64,000 nucleotides of DNA, from the NCBI RefSeq assembly GCF_004799345.1, contig NZ_SSMC01000002.1, forward strand, positions 558,001-622,000, in the 5' to 3' direction. The notes below the pieces were generated by a model that saw only the letters and a list, made by a program, of their open reading frames with translations, was not told the origin of the DNA and searched no databases. This stretch comes from Robertkochia marina (lineage in GTDB: Bacteria > Bacteroidota > Bacteroidia > Flavobacteriales > Flavobacteriaceae). The position numbers were made by a program, and so were the translations under genes. Positions 33,900-41,773 of this stretch are shown piece by piece; position 1 is the first letter of the stretch, and each line of letters begins with the position of its first letter.

Positions 33900-34480
33900 T
33901 ATTATAGATTTGACTTCTCATGAATGATTAGCCCTTACTTTTTTGCATTGCCCAACCCCGTAAGGGCTCACAAACACCTCTAAAACAATAAAAAGGAAGT
34001 GAGTAAAAAAGTAACAAAAAAGTCTAGTCCTGGTTCTTCGGCCATCCGCTAACGATTCGTTGCCTAAGCCAGCTGAACTCACCACGCCTTCAGCGTGCCT
34101 CAAACAGCACCTGGCTTTTAACGGCAACTTCATCAAGCGGGTCCTGGCCTGCCAGAACCTGAGGACGGCCTTTAATTATTAAAAAGAATAAAACTTAGTT
34201 AATCCATTTTGGGATGCTAGTTTGGAAGGAACGAATATTTGCAGCAATAGTCTGTAAACCAAGCGGAAGTGCGTAGCATGCAGCGCAGGGTTAGCAGCGG
34301 TTCTGCGAAGCAGAAATTGCCTCAAATATTCTTGATTTTTTGGTTCGTTTTGCATCAAGGCAAAATGAACATAAACGAATGCATGAAAAGATTTTTAATT
34401 GAAGCAGCTTATAGTCATCATACTCCACAAGAATTCAAATTTCAGGAAATTCGTAAAGAAAGATCGAGATTTGCTATAAA
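33900..34480. repeat. 580-bp non-coding stretch with two interspersed repeat elements
   Basis: One element (about 33935-34175) contains AAAAAAGTAACAAAAAAGTC, CTAAGCCAGCTGAACTCACC and GGTTCTTCGGCC; the other (about 34255-34370) contains GCGGAAGTGCGTAGCATGCAGCGC and CAAATATTCTTGATTTTTTGG...TTTTGCATCAAGGCAAAATG, with an internal TTTTGCATCAAGGCAAAA near-palindrome. Sequences of this character recur between flavobacterial genes. Open frames at 33918-34136 (minus) and 34269-34493 (plus) run through them and look fortuitous. Confidence 0.45.
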
Positions 34481-34493
34481 TCAGTTTGATTGA

Positions 34494-34652
34494 TCAGGAA
34501 TCAGATCCGGATGATCTCAGGCGATTATTCTCGGCCTTTAATTTAAGATTTCTGTACAGGGCAACCACCAATAAACAAAGACAGATTAAAAATCCTGAGG
34601 TTACCACAGAGGTAAGACGTTCTACATTTACTTCTGCAAGGAAAGTAGTCAT
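34494..34652 (-). CDS. 52-aa single-pass membrane protein
   Basis: Reading the minus strand from ATG at 34652 gives 52 residues: MTTFLAEVNVERLTS, one hydrophobic helix VVTSGFLICLCLLVVALYR, and a polar tail with NLKLKAENNRLRSS that could form a short coil. Codon use resembles the neighbours. It lies 108 bp downstream of the acetyltransferase gene (34761) on the same strand. Not recognised as a named family. Confidence rests on the clean start, helix and stop. Confidence 0.55.
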   Translation of the reverse strand: MTTFLAEVNVERLTSVVTSGFLICLCLLVVALYRNLKLKAENNRLRSSGSDS

Positions 34653-34760
34653 AACTTATAGGTTTAAGGTTAAAATTTGGGTTTTAACGGGGGCAATATA
34701 CTAAAAATTAGACAAATCCAACTTAGAATGGACTTGATCGCAGATGATGACGTGGGTATA

Positions 34761-35243
34761 TTATAACTTTTCATTAAAAATAAACTCCATCTTGATGCTG
34801 CTTCTTATGTATGGAGAGTTCTTTTCCAGTGGAATCTCACGAAAGCCGTATTTACGATATATATGGAGTGCATTACCTAGTTTAAGACTTGAATACAATA
34901 CAAGTTTATTCCATCCTTCAGCTTTTCCGAAATCGATACAATGTTGCATAAGTTCCTGCCCGATCTTCAATCCTCTGTACTTACTTTCTACAGCCATTTT
35001 ACCCAGTTCATATGTATTATGATCCATACGAAGCAGGGCATAACAACCTACGATCTCTTTCTTGTATTTAGCAAAAAAGATATAGCCTCCTTTCTGAATA
35101 ATATATTCTTCGCACTTTTCAAGGATCTCCCTGTCATGTTCTTCCACCTCAAAGAGCTGCTCCAGCCATTCCATATTCATATTGATGAAATAAGGTCTGT
35201 ACTTCCTCTGATAGGGGATGATAGAAACATCTTCCGGATTCAT
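34761..35243 (-). CDS. GNAT N-acetyltransferase
   Basis: 160-residue GNAT protein. A DVSIIPYQRKYRPYFINMNMEWLEQLF start is followed by the acetyl-CoA motif LGKMAVESKYRGLKIGQELMQHCIDFGKAEGWNKLVLYSS and the IYRKYGFREI end. Its start codon overlaps the stop of the formimidoylglutamase gene by 4 bp, so the pair is translationally coupled; this type often follows arginase-family genes in flavobacteria. Substrate unknown. Confidence 0.88.
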   Translation of the reverse strand: MNPEDVSIIPYQRKYRPYFINMNMEWLEQLFEVEEHDREILEKCEEYIIQKGGYIFFAKYKKEIVGCYALLRMDHNTYELGKMAVESKYRGLKIGQELMQHCIDFGKAEGWNKLVLYSSLKLGNALHIYRKYGFREIPLEKNSPYIRSSIKMEFIFNEKL

Positions 35244-36256
35244 TTTCTAATAAAATCTGAAATGAGATAGGCAATGGCCTTGCCCGTTAACTTCAATTCT
35301 GCGGCATTCCCGGGGTCGGGGGCTGCTTCGCAAAGATGAAGGTATGCTGTATTTTTCTTCCTGGAAGCCTGGTACACCATTTGCCGTACCTGGTCTAGTT
35401 TCAGGCCCGAAGGACTTTGGGCACTACTGGGCATAAAGGCAATAGCATCCATGTCAACCTCGATACCAAAGGGCTCTGATTTTACAAAATCAAGTCCTTC
35501 TTTAAATGCTGAATCGGGATCTTTCAGTTGTCTGATAAACAGATCTTCAAATGTGGTGAAACGAATACGCTCTTTATCTTCCAGGGCTTCAAAGATCTTT
35601 TTTGAAGTATAATTTTCATGAATACCATACATGAAATACCGGTTTAGAAACCCTTCATAATAAGCCCACGAAAATCCATTACCACTATGTCTGGAATTTC
35701 TTTGACGAAAATCGGTATGCGCATCGATATTGAGAGCGTTTACAGGTACACCTTTTGCAAGAGAACAACCTTTGATATTGCCATATGAATTATTATGACC
35801 TCCCCCTATGATAATAGGGACCTTACCAGCGGTGACTATTTTTCTCACAAGGTCTGTAACTTCTTTGTCGAGACTTTCGGCGCACTTCCTGCTTTGTTTT
35901 ATAAGGTCATTTCCTGAAAGTCCTTCAAGTGTATTCATCAATTCACTTGTATCAAGGTGCCCTAAGACCAATACCTTTGATCCCTTTACTATTTTATTAG
36001 ACTGTATATTGAGCAAGGCTGTTAATCCTGTGTGCCATGCATGTTTTGCACCGGCCACCCCGTGGTTACCAATGACTCCAACATCTTCGGGAATACCAAA
36101 AAGAACATAAGCGGCCTTTGTGGCCGCCAATTGCTCTAAAAGATCCCCCTCAGGTTCTATCCATCTTACTTTCTCCCCAAACTTGGTTTCCCCGGCACGG
36201 GTTTTTGTAAGAGAAGCAATTTTTTTACGGTCGTAAACAACTAATTTTGAAGACAT
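35240..36256 (-). CDS. hutG: Formimidoylglutamase (arginase family)
   Basis: 338 residues of the arginase/agmatinase fold. Manganese-binding motifs are GGGHNNSYG (about 144), NIDAHTDFR (about 172) and GIEVDMDAIAFMPSSAQSPSGL (about 265). The wording VDMDAIAFM is characteristic of the flavobacterial formimidoylglutamase group, which hydrolyses N-formimidoyl-glutamate in histidine degradation. The hutI gene is at 56978, about 21 kb away, which supports but does not prove the assignment over another ureohydrolase. Confidence 0.85.
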   Translation of the reverse strand: MSSKLVVYDRKKIASLTKTRAGETKFGEKVRWIEPEGDLLEQLAATKAAYVLFGIPEDVGVIGNHGVAGAKHAWHTGLTALLNIQSNKIVKGSKVLVLGHLDTSELMNTLEGLSGNDLIKQSRKCAESLDKEVTDLVRKIVTAGKVPIIIGGGHNNSYGNIKGCSLAKGVPVNALNIDAHTDFRQRNSRHSGNGFSWAYYEGFLNRYFMYGIHENYTSKKIFEALEDKERIRFTTFEDLFIRQLKDPDSAFKEGLDFVKSEPFGIEVDMDAIAFMPSSAQSPSGLKLDQVRQMVYQASRKKNTAYLHLCEAAPDPGNAAELKLTGKAIAYLISDFIRK

Positions 36257-36384
36257 TAGCTAAAATTTATTCTTATTTCAGTGCGAAAATAATCTAAAAT
36301 AAAAGTTTGTTCGTATATATATCGTTGGGTAATTTAAAAAAAGAAAAACTATATTAACGCCCCAATAAATTTAAAACTAATCTT

Positions 36385-37293
36385 ATGACTGACACAAAAA
36401 GTAATAACGGATTAAAAGTGATAGCCGGTCTGCTGGTTGTTGCTTTGGCGGTTACCATTTTCTATACAGTGAGCCTGTATACTGAAAAGAAAGAGACTAC
36501 GGCCAAACTGGTTGAAGAGAAAAACCTGGTTATGGAAGACCTTAACAACCTAAAGTCTGATTATGACCGTGCTATTTCTGAAAGCGAATCTGCAAATGCC
36601 CAACTAGTGGATGCCAGAAATAAAATTGCTTCATACATTGATTCTGTTAAGACCATGAAAGCAGATATCAGTGCGCTTTCAAGATACAGACGTCAGGTAC
36701 GTCAGCTTACCAAAGAGCGTGAGTTCCTGTTAGCTCAGAACGACTCTTTAAGATCGTCTAATGCGTTATTGGCTATGGAGGTTGATAGTACCAAGGTAGC
36801 CCTGGAAGAGCAATCTATGTTTACTGACTCTCTTCTTGTACAGAACACCCAACTTGCTAAGGTTGTAGAAACCGGTTCTGCACTTGCCCTAAGCAAATTC
36901 TCTGTGGAGGCTGTAAAAGAGCGTAACAGCGGAAAACTGGTTACGGTAACCAATAACAGACGTGCAGACAAGATCAGAATTTGCTACACAGTATTGTCTA
37001 ACAGAATTGCCAAGCCGGGAGCAAAACAATTCTATATCCAGGTAACTGATCCTAGCGGACAGATCATCGGTGAGCGTGCAGTAGCTGCTACCCAACCTGA
37101 GGAAGAAGGACAAGAAGGTGTAAGCGTTACTTACAGTAAAGCGTCTAGCTTCTACTATGAGAACACCGATCTTGATGTATGTGATTTCATCAGCAAAGGA
37201 GGAGAAGAAGATTTCCCTGAAGGAACTTATAATGTTGTTGTATTTGATGAGAAATTAGGCGAATTGGGATCAGCTCAGTTTGAACTAAAGTAA
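36385..37293 (+). CDS. Membrane-anchored coiled-coil protein of unknown function
   Basis: 302 residues. A short cytoplasmic start, one transmembrane helix (LKVIAGLLVVALAVTIFYTVSLY, about 10-32), a long coiled coil (about 33-165, heptads through LVEEKNLVMEDLNNLKSDYDRAISES) and a C-terminal beta-rich domain (about 170-302) with VTVTNNRRADKIRICYTVLSN and GTYNVVVFDEKLGELGSAQFELK. This layout is common in Bacteroidota but I do not recognise a named family. Single gene with its own terminator. Confidence 0.8.
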   Translation: MTDTKSNNGLKVIAGLLVVALAVTIFYTVSLYTEKKETTAKLVEEKNLVMEDLNNLKSDYDRAISESESANAQLVDARNKIASYIDSVKTMKADISALSRYRRQVRQLTKEREFLLAQNDSLRSSNALLAMEVDSTKVALEEQSMFTDSLLVQNTQLAKVVETGSALALSKFSVEAVKERNSGKLVTVTNNRRADKIRICYTVLSNRIAKPGAKQFYIQVTDPSGQIIGERAVAATQPEEEGQEGVSVTYSKASSFYYENTDLDVCDFISKGGEEDFPEGTYNVVVFDEKLGELGSAQFELK

Positions 37294-37334
37294 CATAAGA
37301 ACCTATCAAATACCCAACTATTTGATCATAAGAG

Positions 37335-37366
37335 CACCAGTTCGTTTTCGGACTGGTGTTTTTTTT
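37335..37366 (+). terminator. Terminator of the coiled-coil membrane protein gene
   Basis: Ten-bp stem CACCAGTTCG/CGGACTGGTG, 4-nt loop, eight T. Confidence 0.85.
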
Positions 37367-37379
37367 ATTAGGGATGTGG

Positions 37380-37507
37380 GTAAGTAGGTAAGTAGGTAAG
37401 TAGGTAAGTAGGTAAGTAGGTAAGTAGGTAAGTAGGTAAGTAGGTAAGCAGGTAAGCAGGTAAGCAGGTATGCAGGTATGCAGGTATGCAGGTAGACGGG
37501 TAGGTGG
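37380..37507. repeat. 8-bp tandem array with stepwise unit change
   Basis: Sixteen contiguous octamers: eight GTAAGTAG (37380-37443), three GTAAGCAG, three GTATGCAG, then GTAGACGG and GTAGGTGG. It starts 14 bp after the terminator T-tract. Each step differs from the one before by one or a few bases, as expected from slippage plus mutation. The Leu-Pro-Thr-Tyr frames on the minus strand are translations of it. Confidence 0.95.
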
Positions 37508-37595
37508 TAAGAAGAAATTCCAATATTCAAATTCCAAAATTTTAATTTCGTGTAACCTCACAACTGTAAACTGCAAACCGAAAACTGCTAACTGC

Positions 37596-37629
37596 AAAAA
37601 AAAGAGCTCCGGGGGGCACCGAAACTCTT
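37596..37629 (-). terminator. Terminator of candidate sRNA A4
   Basis: On minus, AAGAGTTTCGG/CCGGAGCTCTT with wobble pairs and eight T. On plus the wobbles become A-C mismatches, which fixes the direction. Confidence 0.8.
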
Positions 37630-37726
37630 GTTTTTTTTACCTAAGTAGTAGGTTAAATCTTGGGCTTTGATTTGTTGTTCTTGCAGACATCAATTTGGGG
37701 CTCTGACATCAACAAGTAATTTAACA
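37596..37726 (-). ncRNA. Candidate small RNA A4
   Basis: About 131 nt on the minus strand between the predicted start and the terminator. It opens with GTGTTGTTAAATTA, contains GAGCCCCAAAT and AAGCCCAAG, then AACCTAC within an ACCT...AGGT hairpin. It lies downstream of the gluconate permease gene, same strand, but has its own promoter signals. Similarity to A1 and A5 covers the promoter, the start, the C-rich motifs and the terminator. Confidence 0.65.
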
Positions 37727-37732
37727 ACACTT

Positions 37733-37795
37733 CTAATATACTACTGATAACCAGGAGTTAGAAATTTATGTTGTGAGGGTAGGGGTAGTTGTTGT
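37733..37795 (-). promoter_or_regulatory. Direct-repeat promoter of candidate sRNA A4
   Basis: On minus, ACAACA at 37795-37790 and 37774-37769 (21 bp) and TATATTAG at 37740-37733, 34 bp from the second half-site start. TTTC is at the -33 position. Confidence 0.7.
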
Positions 37796-37879
37796 GTAGG
37801 GTTGATTTATAGGGGGGCTGAGCGTTAAAAGGGCCGAAGTATAACCGCATAACCGTATAACCGCATAACTGATTAAGGT

Positions 37880-39229
37880 TTAAATCATAGCAGAAATGAA
37901 CATTACTGACAATAAGCCTGTAAATGCCAAAATAGTCGTCATCATGGTCCACGATCTGAATGTTTGAGTTTCATTCATGCCCAGGTATTGGCTAACCAGC
38001 CAAAAGCCGCTGTCGTTCAGATGGGAGAAGATGGAGGCCCCTGAGGCAATGGCAATAACGATACAGGCCATTTCTGCCGATGGGCTCTGCTCAGGAATTA
38101 ATGGGGCTACCAGCCCGGCAGCGGTGATCATAGCAACAGTAGCCGAGCCTTGAATAATTCTTACCAGTGCGGCCATAACAAACCCGAATAGGAGCAGGGG
38201 GAAGCCAATGTCAGAAAGTGACGCAGCCATCATATTTCCTGCTCCCGTATCGATCAGTACCTGTTTGAAGACCCCACCGGCACCGGTGATCAAAATAATG
38301 ACTCCGGCCGGAGCCAGTGATCTGGCACTAATCTCCTGTAATTGTTTTCTGGATACTCCTTTCTTAATACCAAGAAAATACAGGCTTAACAGGTTGGCAA
38401 TTATAAGGGCAGTGAAAGGGTGTCCGATAAGCTCAAAGAGCTCTGCGATCCGGGTACCCTGCATCCCACTAATGGAGTTATTCAAAACGGTATTGAAGAG
38501 GATCAGTAATATCGGTACCCCTATAAGCCATAGCACCATACTGAAGGATACTCTCTTATTAATTTGTTCGTTTTTATCAGCGTGGGCATCAGGTGGAGTG
38601 ATGAAAAATTTTTTTCCAATATATTTTCCAAATAGTAATCCGCTGACCATAGTAGTAGGTATACCGGCCATGAACCCTATCAGGATCACATTACCCAGGT
38701 CTGCCCCAACGATGTCGGCTACTGCTACAGGGCCCGGGGTAGGTGGTATAAAGGCATGCGTAACGGCCAGTCCGGCAAGCAGCGGAATTGCGTAATAGAG
38801 CAAAGACTTGCCTGTACGCCTGTGAAGAGCATATAGGATGGGCACCATGAGGATGAATCCAACTTCAAAAAATACGGGGATGGCAATAATGAAACCTGTA
38901 ATGGTGAGTGCTAATGGCGCTTTGTTGAGTCCGAATCTGTTTAAAAGATTCTCAGCAATTACCAGGGCACCACCGCTATGCTCAAGAATAGCTCCGAAAA
39001 TTGCCCCAAGGCCTACTACTGTTGCTACATAACCCAGGGTACCTCCCATTCCGTTCTGCACCGTTGTGATGATCTGTGCGGGTGCCATTCCGGCAAGTAC
39101 TCCAACCGTTATACTGGCTATCAACAAGGAGAGAAAGGCATGTATTTTGAATTTCAGAATAAGTAACAAAAGCAGGATGATCCCTGCTGCCACAGAAAAG
39201 AGGGCTTGATTTTCCAGTATAAAGCTCAT
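37880..39229 (-). CDS. gntP: Gluconate permease, GntP family
   Basis: 449 residues with about twelve hydrophobic helices of the GntP/citrate-type symporter family: LSLLIASITVGVLAGM, GMGGTLGYVATVVGLGAIFGAILEHSGGALVIAENLL, HAFIPPTPGPVAVADIVGADLG and the C-terminal IIQGSATVAMITAAGLVAPL, GASIFSHLNDSGFWLVSQYLGM. The start codon overlaps the stop of the kinase/dehydrogenase gene by 4 bp, so the operon imports gluconate, phosphorylates it and oxidises it. Confidence 0.95.
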   Translation of the reverse strand: MSFILENQALFSVAAGIILLLLLILKFKIHAFLSLLIASITVGVLAGMAPAQIITTVQNGMGGTLGYVATVVGLGAIFGAILEHSGGALVIAENLLNRFGLNKAPLALTITGFIIAIPVFFEVGFILMVPILYALHRRTGKSLLYYAIPLLAGLAVTHAFIPPTPGPVAVADIVGADLGNVILIGFMAGIPTTMVSGLLFGKYIGKKFFITPPDAHADKNEQINKRVSFSMVLWLIGVPILLILFNTVLNNSISGMQGTRIAELFELIGHPFTALIIANLLSLYFLGIKKGVSRKQLQEISARSLAPAGVIILITGAGGVFKQVLIDTGAGNMMAASLSDIGFPLLLFGFVMAALVRIIQGSATVAMITAAGLVAPLIPEQSPSAEMACIVIAIASGASIFSHLNDSGFWLVSQYLGMNETQTFRSWTMMTTILAFTGLLSVMFISAMI

Positions 39230-41127
39230 GATTCCCAGTTGGTATGATAGTATTTTTCGGTACGGTCGTTTTCTTTTTGGTATTTATGCGCCCCGAAAAA
39301 ATCTCGTTGCGCCTGTATCAGGTTGGCCGGACCCTTCTTCTCTGTAATGCCATTCAGGTAATTCAGGGCAGCGGTAAATGAAGGCACAGCAATACCCGCA
39401 TGTATAGCTTCTATAATAAGTGATTCGAGTGCGGGTTTCCAGGCTTGTACCTGTTCTTTTATTTGCGTGATCAACAGAAGGTCAGAAGAAGTTTTTAGTT
39501 GTTCAACCAAACTGTTCATCAGTTCAGAACGAATGATACAACCATTGGTCCACAACCTGGCTACCTCAGACAGTTCACAGCCATGATCAACATTTTTCAA
39601 ATAAGATTGTAGTATCTCGAACCCCTGAATATGATTAATGATCCTTGCCAGGGCATAGGCATTTTTAATTGAGTTAGGCTCCAAATTAACGGTTGGTTTT
39701 GGGAACTTATATTCCCGATCATAGGCTGTACGTTTATCTTTAAAATAGGAAAGATAACGTGCAAATAGTGCGCTTGCTATCATGGTTGCCGGAAGGCCTA
39801 GTTCGGCAGCCGAAATTGTTGCCCAACTCCCTGTACCCTTATTGCCGGCCTTATCCAGAATAGTTTCTAATAAAAGTCCCTCGTTATCCTGATAACTGAG
39901 GATGCTGCAGGTTATGGTTAAGAGGTAGCTGTTCAGCTCACCTGAATTATAAGATGAAAAGGCTTTAGAAATTTCTTTGGCCGACTGACCTGATCGTTTG
40001 TGCAAATGATAAAGCTCTGCCAGTAATTGCATTTCAGCATATTCGATACCATTATGGATCATTTTAATGAAGTGCCCCGAGCCCATGCCCCCTGTAAAGC
40101 TGCAACAGGGGTGGTTGTTTTTATCGCGGGCAGCCAAGACCATAAGAAATGGTCGTGAGATCACCCAGCCCTCACTGCTTCCACCGGGCATGAGAGACGG
40201 ACCTTCAAGAGCCCCTTTTTCGCCTCCGGAAATGCCACATCCAAGAAAAAATATTCCCTTTTTTCTGAGTTCATTAAGTCTTCTGCTGCTCTCCTTGTAA
40301 TGAGAGTTTCCTCCATCTATGATCACATCGCCTTTAGATAATAGAGGAAGCAGATCGTTAATGAGCTGATCAACAGCATCACCCGAAGGCACCATAAGTA
40401 ATATCTTTCTGGGGGATTGTAATGAAGCTACAAAGTCACTCAGATTATTAAATGCCATCGCCTCTGTGAGTTCACCGTAAGCCTGTTTCAGCTGTTCAGC
40501 AACCTGTTCTTCTTTGCCTTTCACTTCGCGATTATACAGAGCCATCCTGAAGTCTTTAGAAGCCAGGTTCCTGCTGATGCTGCTCCCCATAACACCCATA
40601 CCGGCAACTCCGAATTCAGTCTTTTGAGACAGATCATGGATAATAGTATTAGCAATGTGTTCAGGTGTATCTACAGTATCATATCGTGAAGCCTCTACAG
40701 GGTATTCAAGGGTTTCAAATTGAGATGTAAGCAGTTCTAAAGGCATAAAATGACTTTGGCGATCAGCCATCCTTTTTACGATCATTTCAGGGGTGCCATG
40801 TAAGTAAATAAATTTTACCTGTGCGTTGTGATCAGTCTCTAAAATTCTGCGGTAGTCAGCCTTAAGAGCTGAGCAGCTCAGGATACAGGAAGATCCCTTT
40901 TCAAGATGATCGTGGATCACCCTTGCTAATTGCCGCAGCCATGGAATCCTGTCCTCATCGGTCAGGGCAACTCCCTTTGTCATTTTTTGGATGTTTTCTT
41001 CGGGGTGGTAGTGGTCACCTTCTATGAAAGGAATATCAGTTTTGGAAGAGAGCAGTTTTCCTATGGTCGATTTCCCGGAGCCGGAAACTCCCATGACAAC
41101 AAGGGCCAGCGGACGTAGCGTATTCAT
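39226..41127 (-). CDS. Gluconokinase / 6-phosphogluconate dehydrogenase fusion
   Basis: 633 residues encoding two enzymes. Residues 1-165 are a GntK-type gluconokinase: P-loop VMGVSGSGKSTIGKLL, FIEGDHYHPEENIQKM, LSCSALKADYRRIL. From about 166 a 6-phosphogluconate dehydrogenase follows with FGVAGMGVMGSSISRNLA (NADP site), IIDGGNSHYKESSRR, catalytic GSGHFIKMIHNGIEYAEMQ and LIQAQRDFFGAHKY. The linker is short (SQKTE). The product of the first half is the substrate of the second, so channelling is possible. The open frame extends upstream to 41442, but those 105 residues translate a tandem repeat, and MNTLRPLALVV at 41127 is the real start. Confidence 0.93.
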   Translation of the reverse strand: MNTLRPLALVVMGVSGSGKSTIGKLLSSKTDIPFIEGDHYHPEENIQKMTKGVALTDEDRIPWLRQLARVIHDHLEKGSSCILSCSALKADYRRILETDHNAQVKFIYLHGTPEMIVKRMADRQSHFMPLELLTSQFETLEYPVEASRYDTVDTPEHIANTIIHDLSQKTEFGVAGMGVMGSSISRNLASKDFRMALYNREVKGKEEQVAEQLKQAYGELTEAMAFNNLSDFVASLQSPRKILLMVPSGDAVDQLINDLLPLLSKGDVIIDGGNSHYKESSRRLNELRKKGIFFLGCGISGGEKGALEGPSLMPGGSSEGWVISRPFLMVLAARDKNNHPCCSFTGGMGSGHFIKMIHNGIEYAEMQLLAELYHLHKRSGQSAKEISKAFSSYNSGELNSYLLTITCSILSYQDNEGLLLETILDKAGNKGTGSWATISAAELGLPATMIASALFARYLSYFKDKRTAYDREYKFPKPTVNLEPNSIKNAYALARIINHIQGFEILQSYLKNVDHGCELSEVARLWTNGCIIRSELMNSLVEQLKTSSDLLLITQIKEQVQAWKPALESLIIEAIHAGIAVPSFTAALNYLNGITEKKGPANLIQAQRDFFGAHKYQKENDRTEKYYHTNWES

Positions 41128-41199
41128 TTGATAGTAGTTGGTTTTTAAAGATAGGAAAAAATGATGTAGGGCTATAAGGATGGAGGGATAGAGGGATTG

Positions 41200-41464
41200 G
41201 GGGATGTGGGTGAACAGGTAGACCGGTAGACGAAGGGCCGAGCGTAAAAAAGGTCTTGCAGACCTATTTAGCGATCCTGCCTGTCGGCAGACAGGGGAGC
41301 CAGCTGACGGGAGGGCAATGCGGGTAGTCAGGTAAGCGGGTAAGTAGGTAGGCAGAAAACCTAAATTTTCAACTCCTAAAATTCCAGAATTTAATTTCGC
41401 ATAACCGCATAACCGCATAACCGCATAACCGCATAACCGCATAACCGCATAACCGCATAACCGC
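41200..41464. repeat. Repeats upstream of the gluconate operon
   Basis: An interspersed block (about 41225-41340) with AAGGTCTTGCAGACCT and GGCAGACAGGGGAGCCAGC, then GGTAAGCGGGTAAGTAGG units, and eight to nine octamers CATAACCG (about 41398-41463). The octamer array lies just past the A5 terminator in the minus direction. Confidence 0.8.
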
Positions 41465-41484
41465 TAACTGAATGCTGTACAAAT

Positions 41485-41517
41485 CAAAAAAGCTCCGGAT
41501 CTGTTCCGGAGCTTTTT
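41485..41517. terminator. Terminator of candidate sRNA A5
   Basis: Perfect 9-bp stem AGCTCCGGA/TCCGGAGCT with 5-nt loop and A/T tracts on both sides. Confidence 0.85.
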
Positions 41518-41613
41518 TTGTAATCCAACGGGTAGGTTGGTTCGTAGGTTTCATTTAGGGTATGATGTACTGATTACTTTTTTTGGGGCTTGGTGATCAG
41601 TACTGAACTAACA
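41485..41613 (-). ncRNA. Candidate small RNA A5
   Basis: About 129 nt on the minus strand. It opens with GTGTTGTTAG, has an 8-bp hairpin GTACTGAT...ATCAGTAC with GCCCCAAAA in the loop, then ACCCTAAAT, two CCTAC motifs (AACCTACG and CAACCTACC, the latter inside a CCAAC...GTTGG hairpin), and the AGCTCCGGA terminator. Closest relative is A1. It lies between pirin and the gluconate operon and ends 358 bp before the gluconokinase start. Confidence 0.68.
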
Positions 41614-41619
41614 ACACTG

Positions 41620-41682
41620 CTAATATAGAACAGGATTACTCCTGATAGAAATTTATGTTGTAAGAATTAACTGAAGCGTTGT
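41620..41682 (-). promoter_or_regulatory. Direct-repeat promoter of candidate sRNA A5
   Basis: On minus, ACAACG at 41682-41677 and ACAACA at 41661-41656 (21 bp) and TATATTAG at 41627-41620. Geometry is the same as in A1-A4; only one base of one half-site differs. Confidence 0.7.
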
Positions 41683-41773
41683 GAACTATGGTCTTTTGGT
41701 TATTTGATGACTTTAGGAGCTTAAATTTCAACCATTTAAACCGCATAACTGTAAACCGCAAACTGTTAACTGC

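Noticed and set aside
33884-34200. tRNA or rRNA fragments in the long spacers
   Set aside because: No T-loop or anticodon-arm pattern could be fitted; the symmetric sequences are repeat elements.
34269-34493. 74-codon plus-strand frame
   Set aside because: It runs through an interspersed repeat element, has no recognisable domain, and converges on the better minus-strand 52-aa gene.
37380-37507. CRISPR array
   Set aside because: Units are 8 bp with no spacers, and no cas genes are in the window. The same holds for the other short arrays.
37190-37597. Leu-Pro-Thr-Tyr repeat protein on the minus strand
   Set aside because: Both such frames are translations of the GTAAGTAG octamer array and cross a terminator and the end of another gene.
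41128-41442. N-terminal 105-residue extension of the gluconokinase/6PGDH frame
   Set aside because: It translates the CATAACCG array (MRLCGYAVMRLCGYA) and interspersed repeats, and the kinase fold begins cleanly at the ATG at 41127.
41369-41554. Small ORF overlapping candidate sRNA A5 (MKPTNQPTRW...)
   Set aside because: It reads through the A5 terminator into the tandem array and is not matched in A1 or A4, so it is unlikely to be translated.
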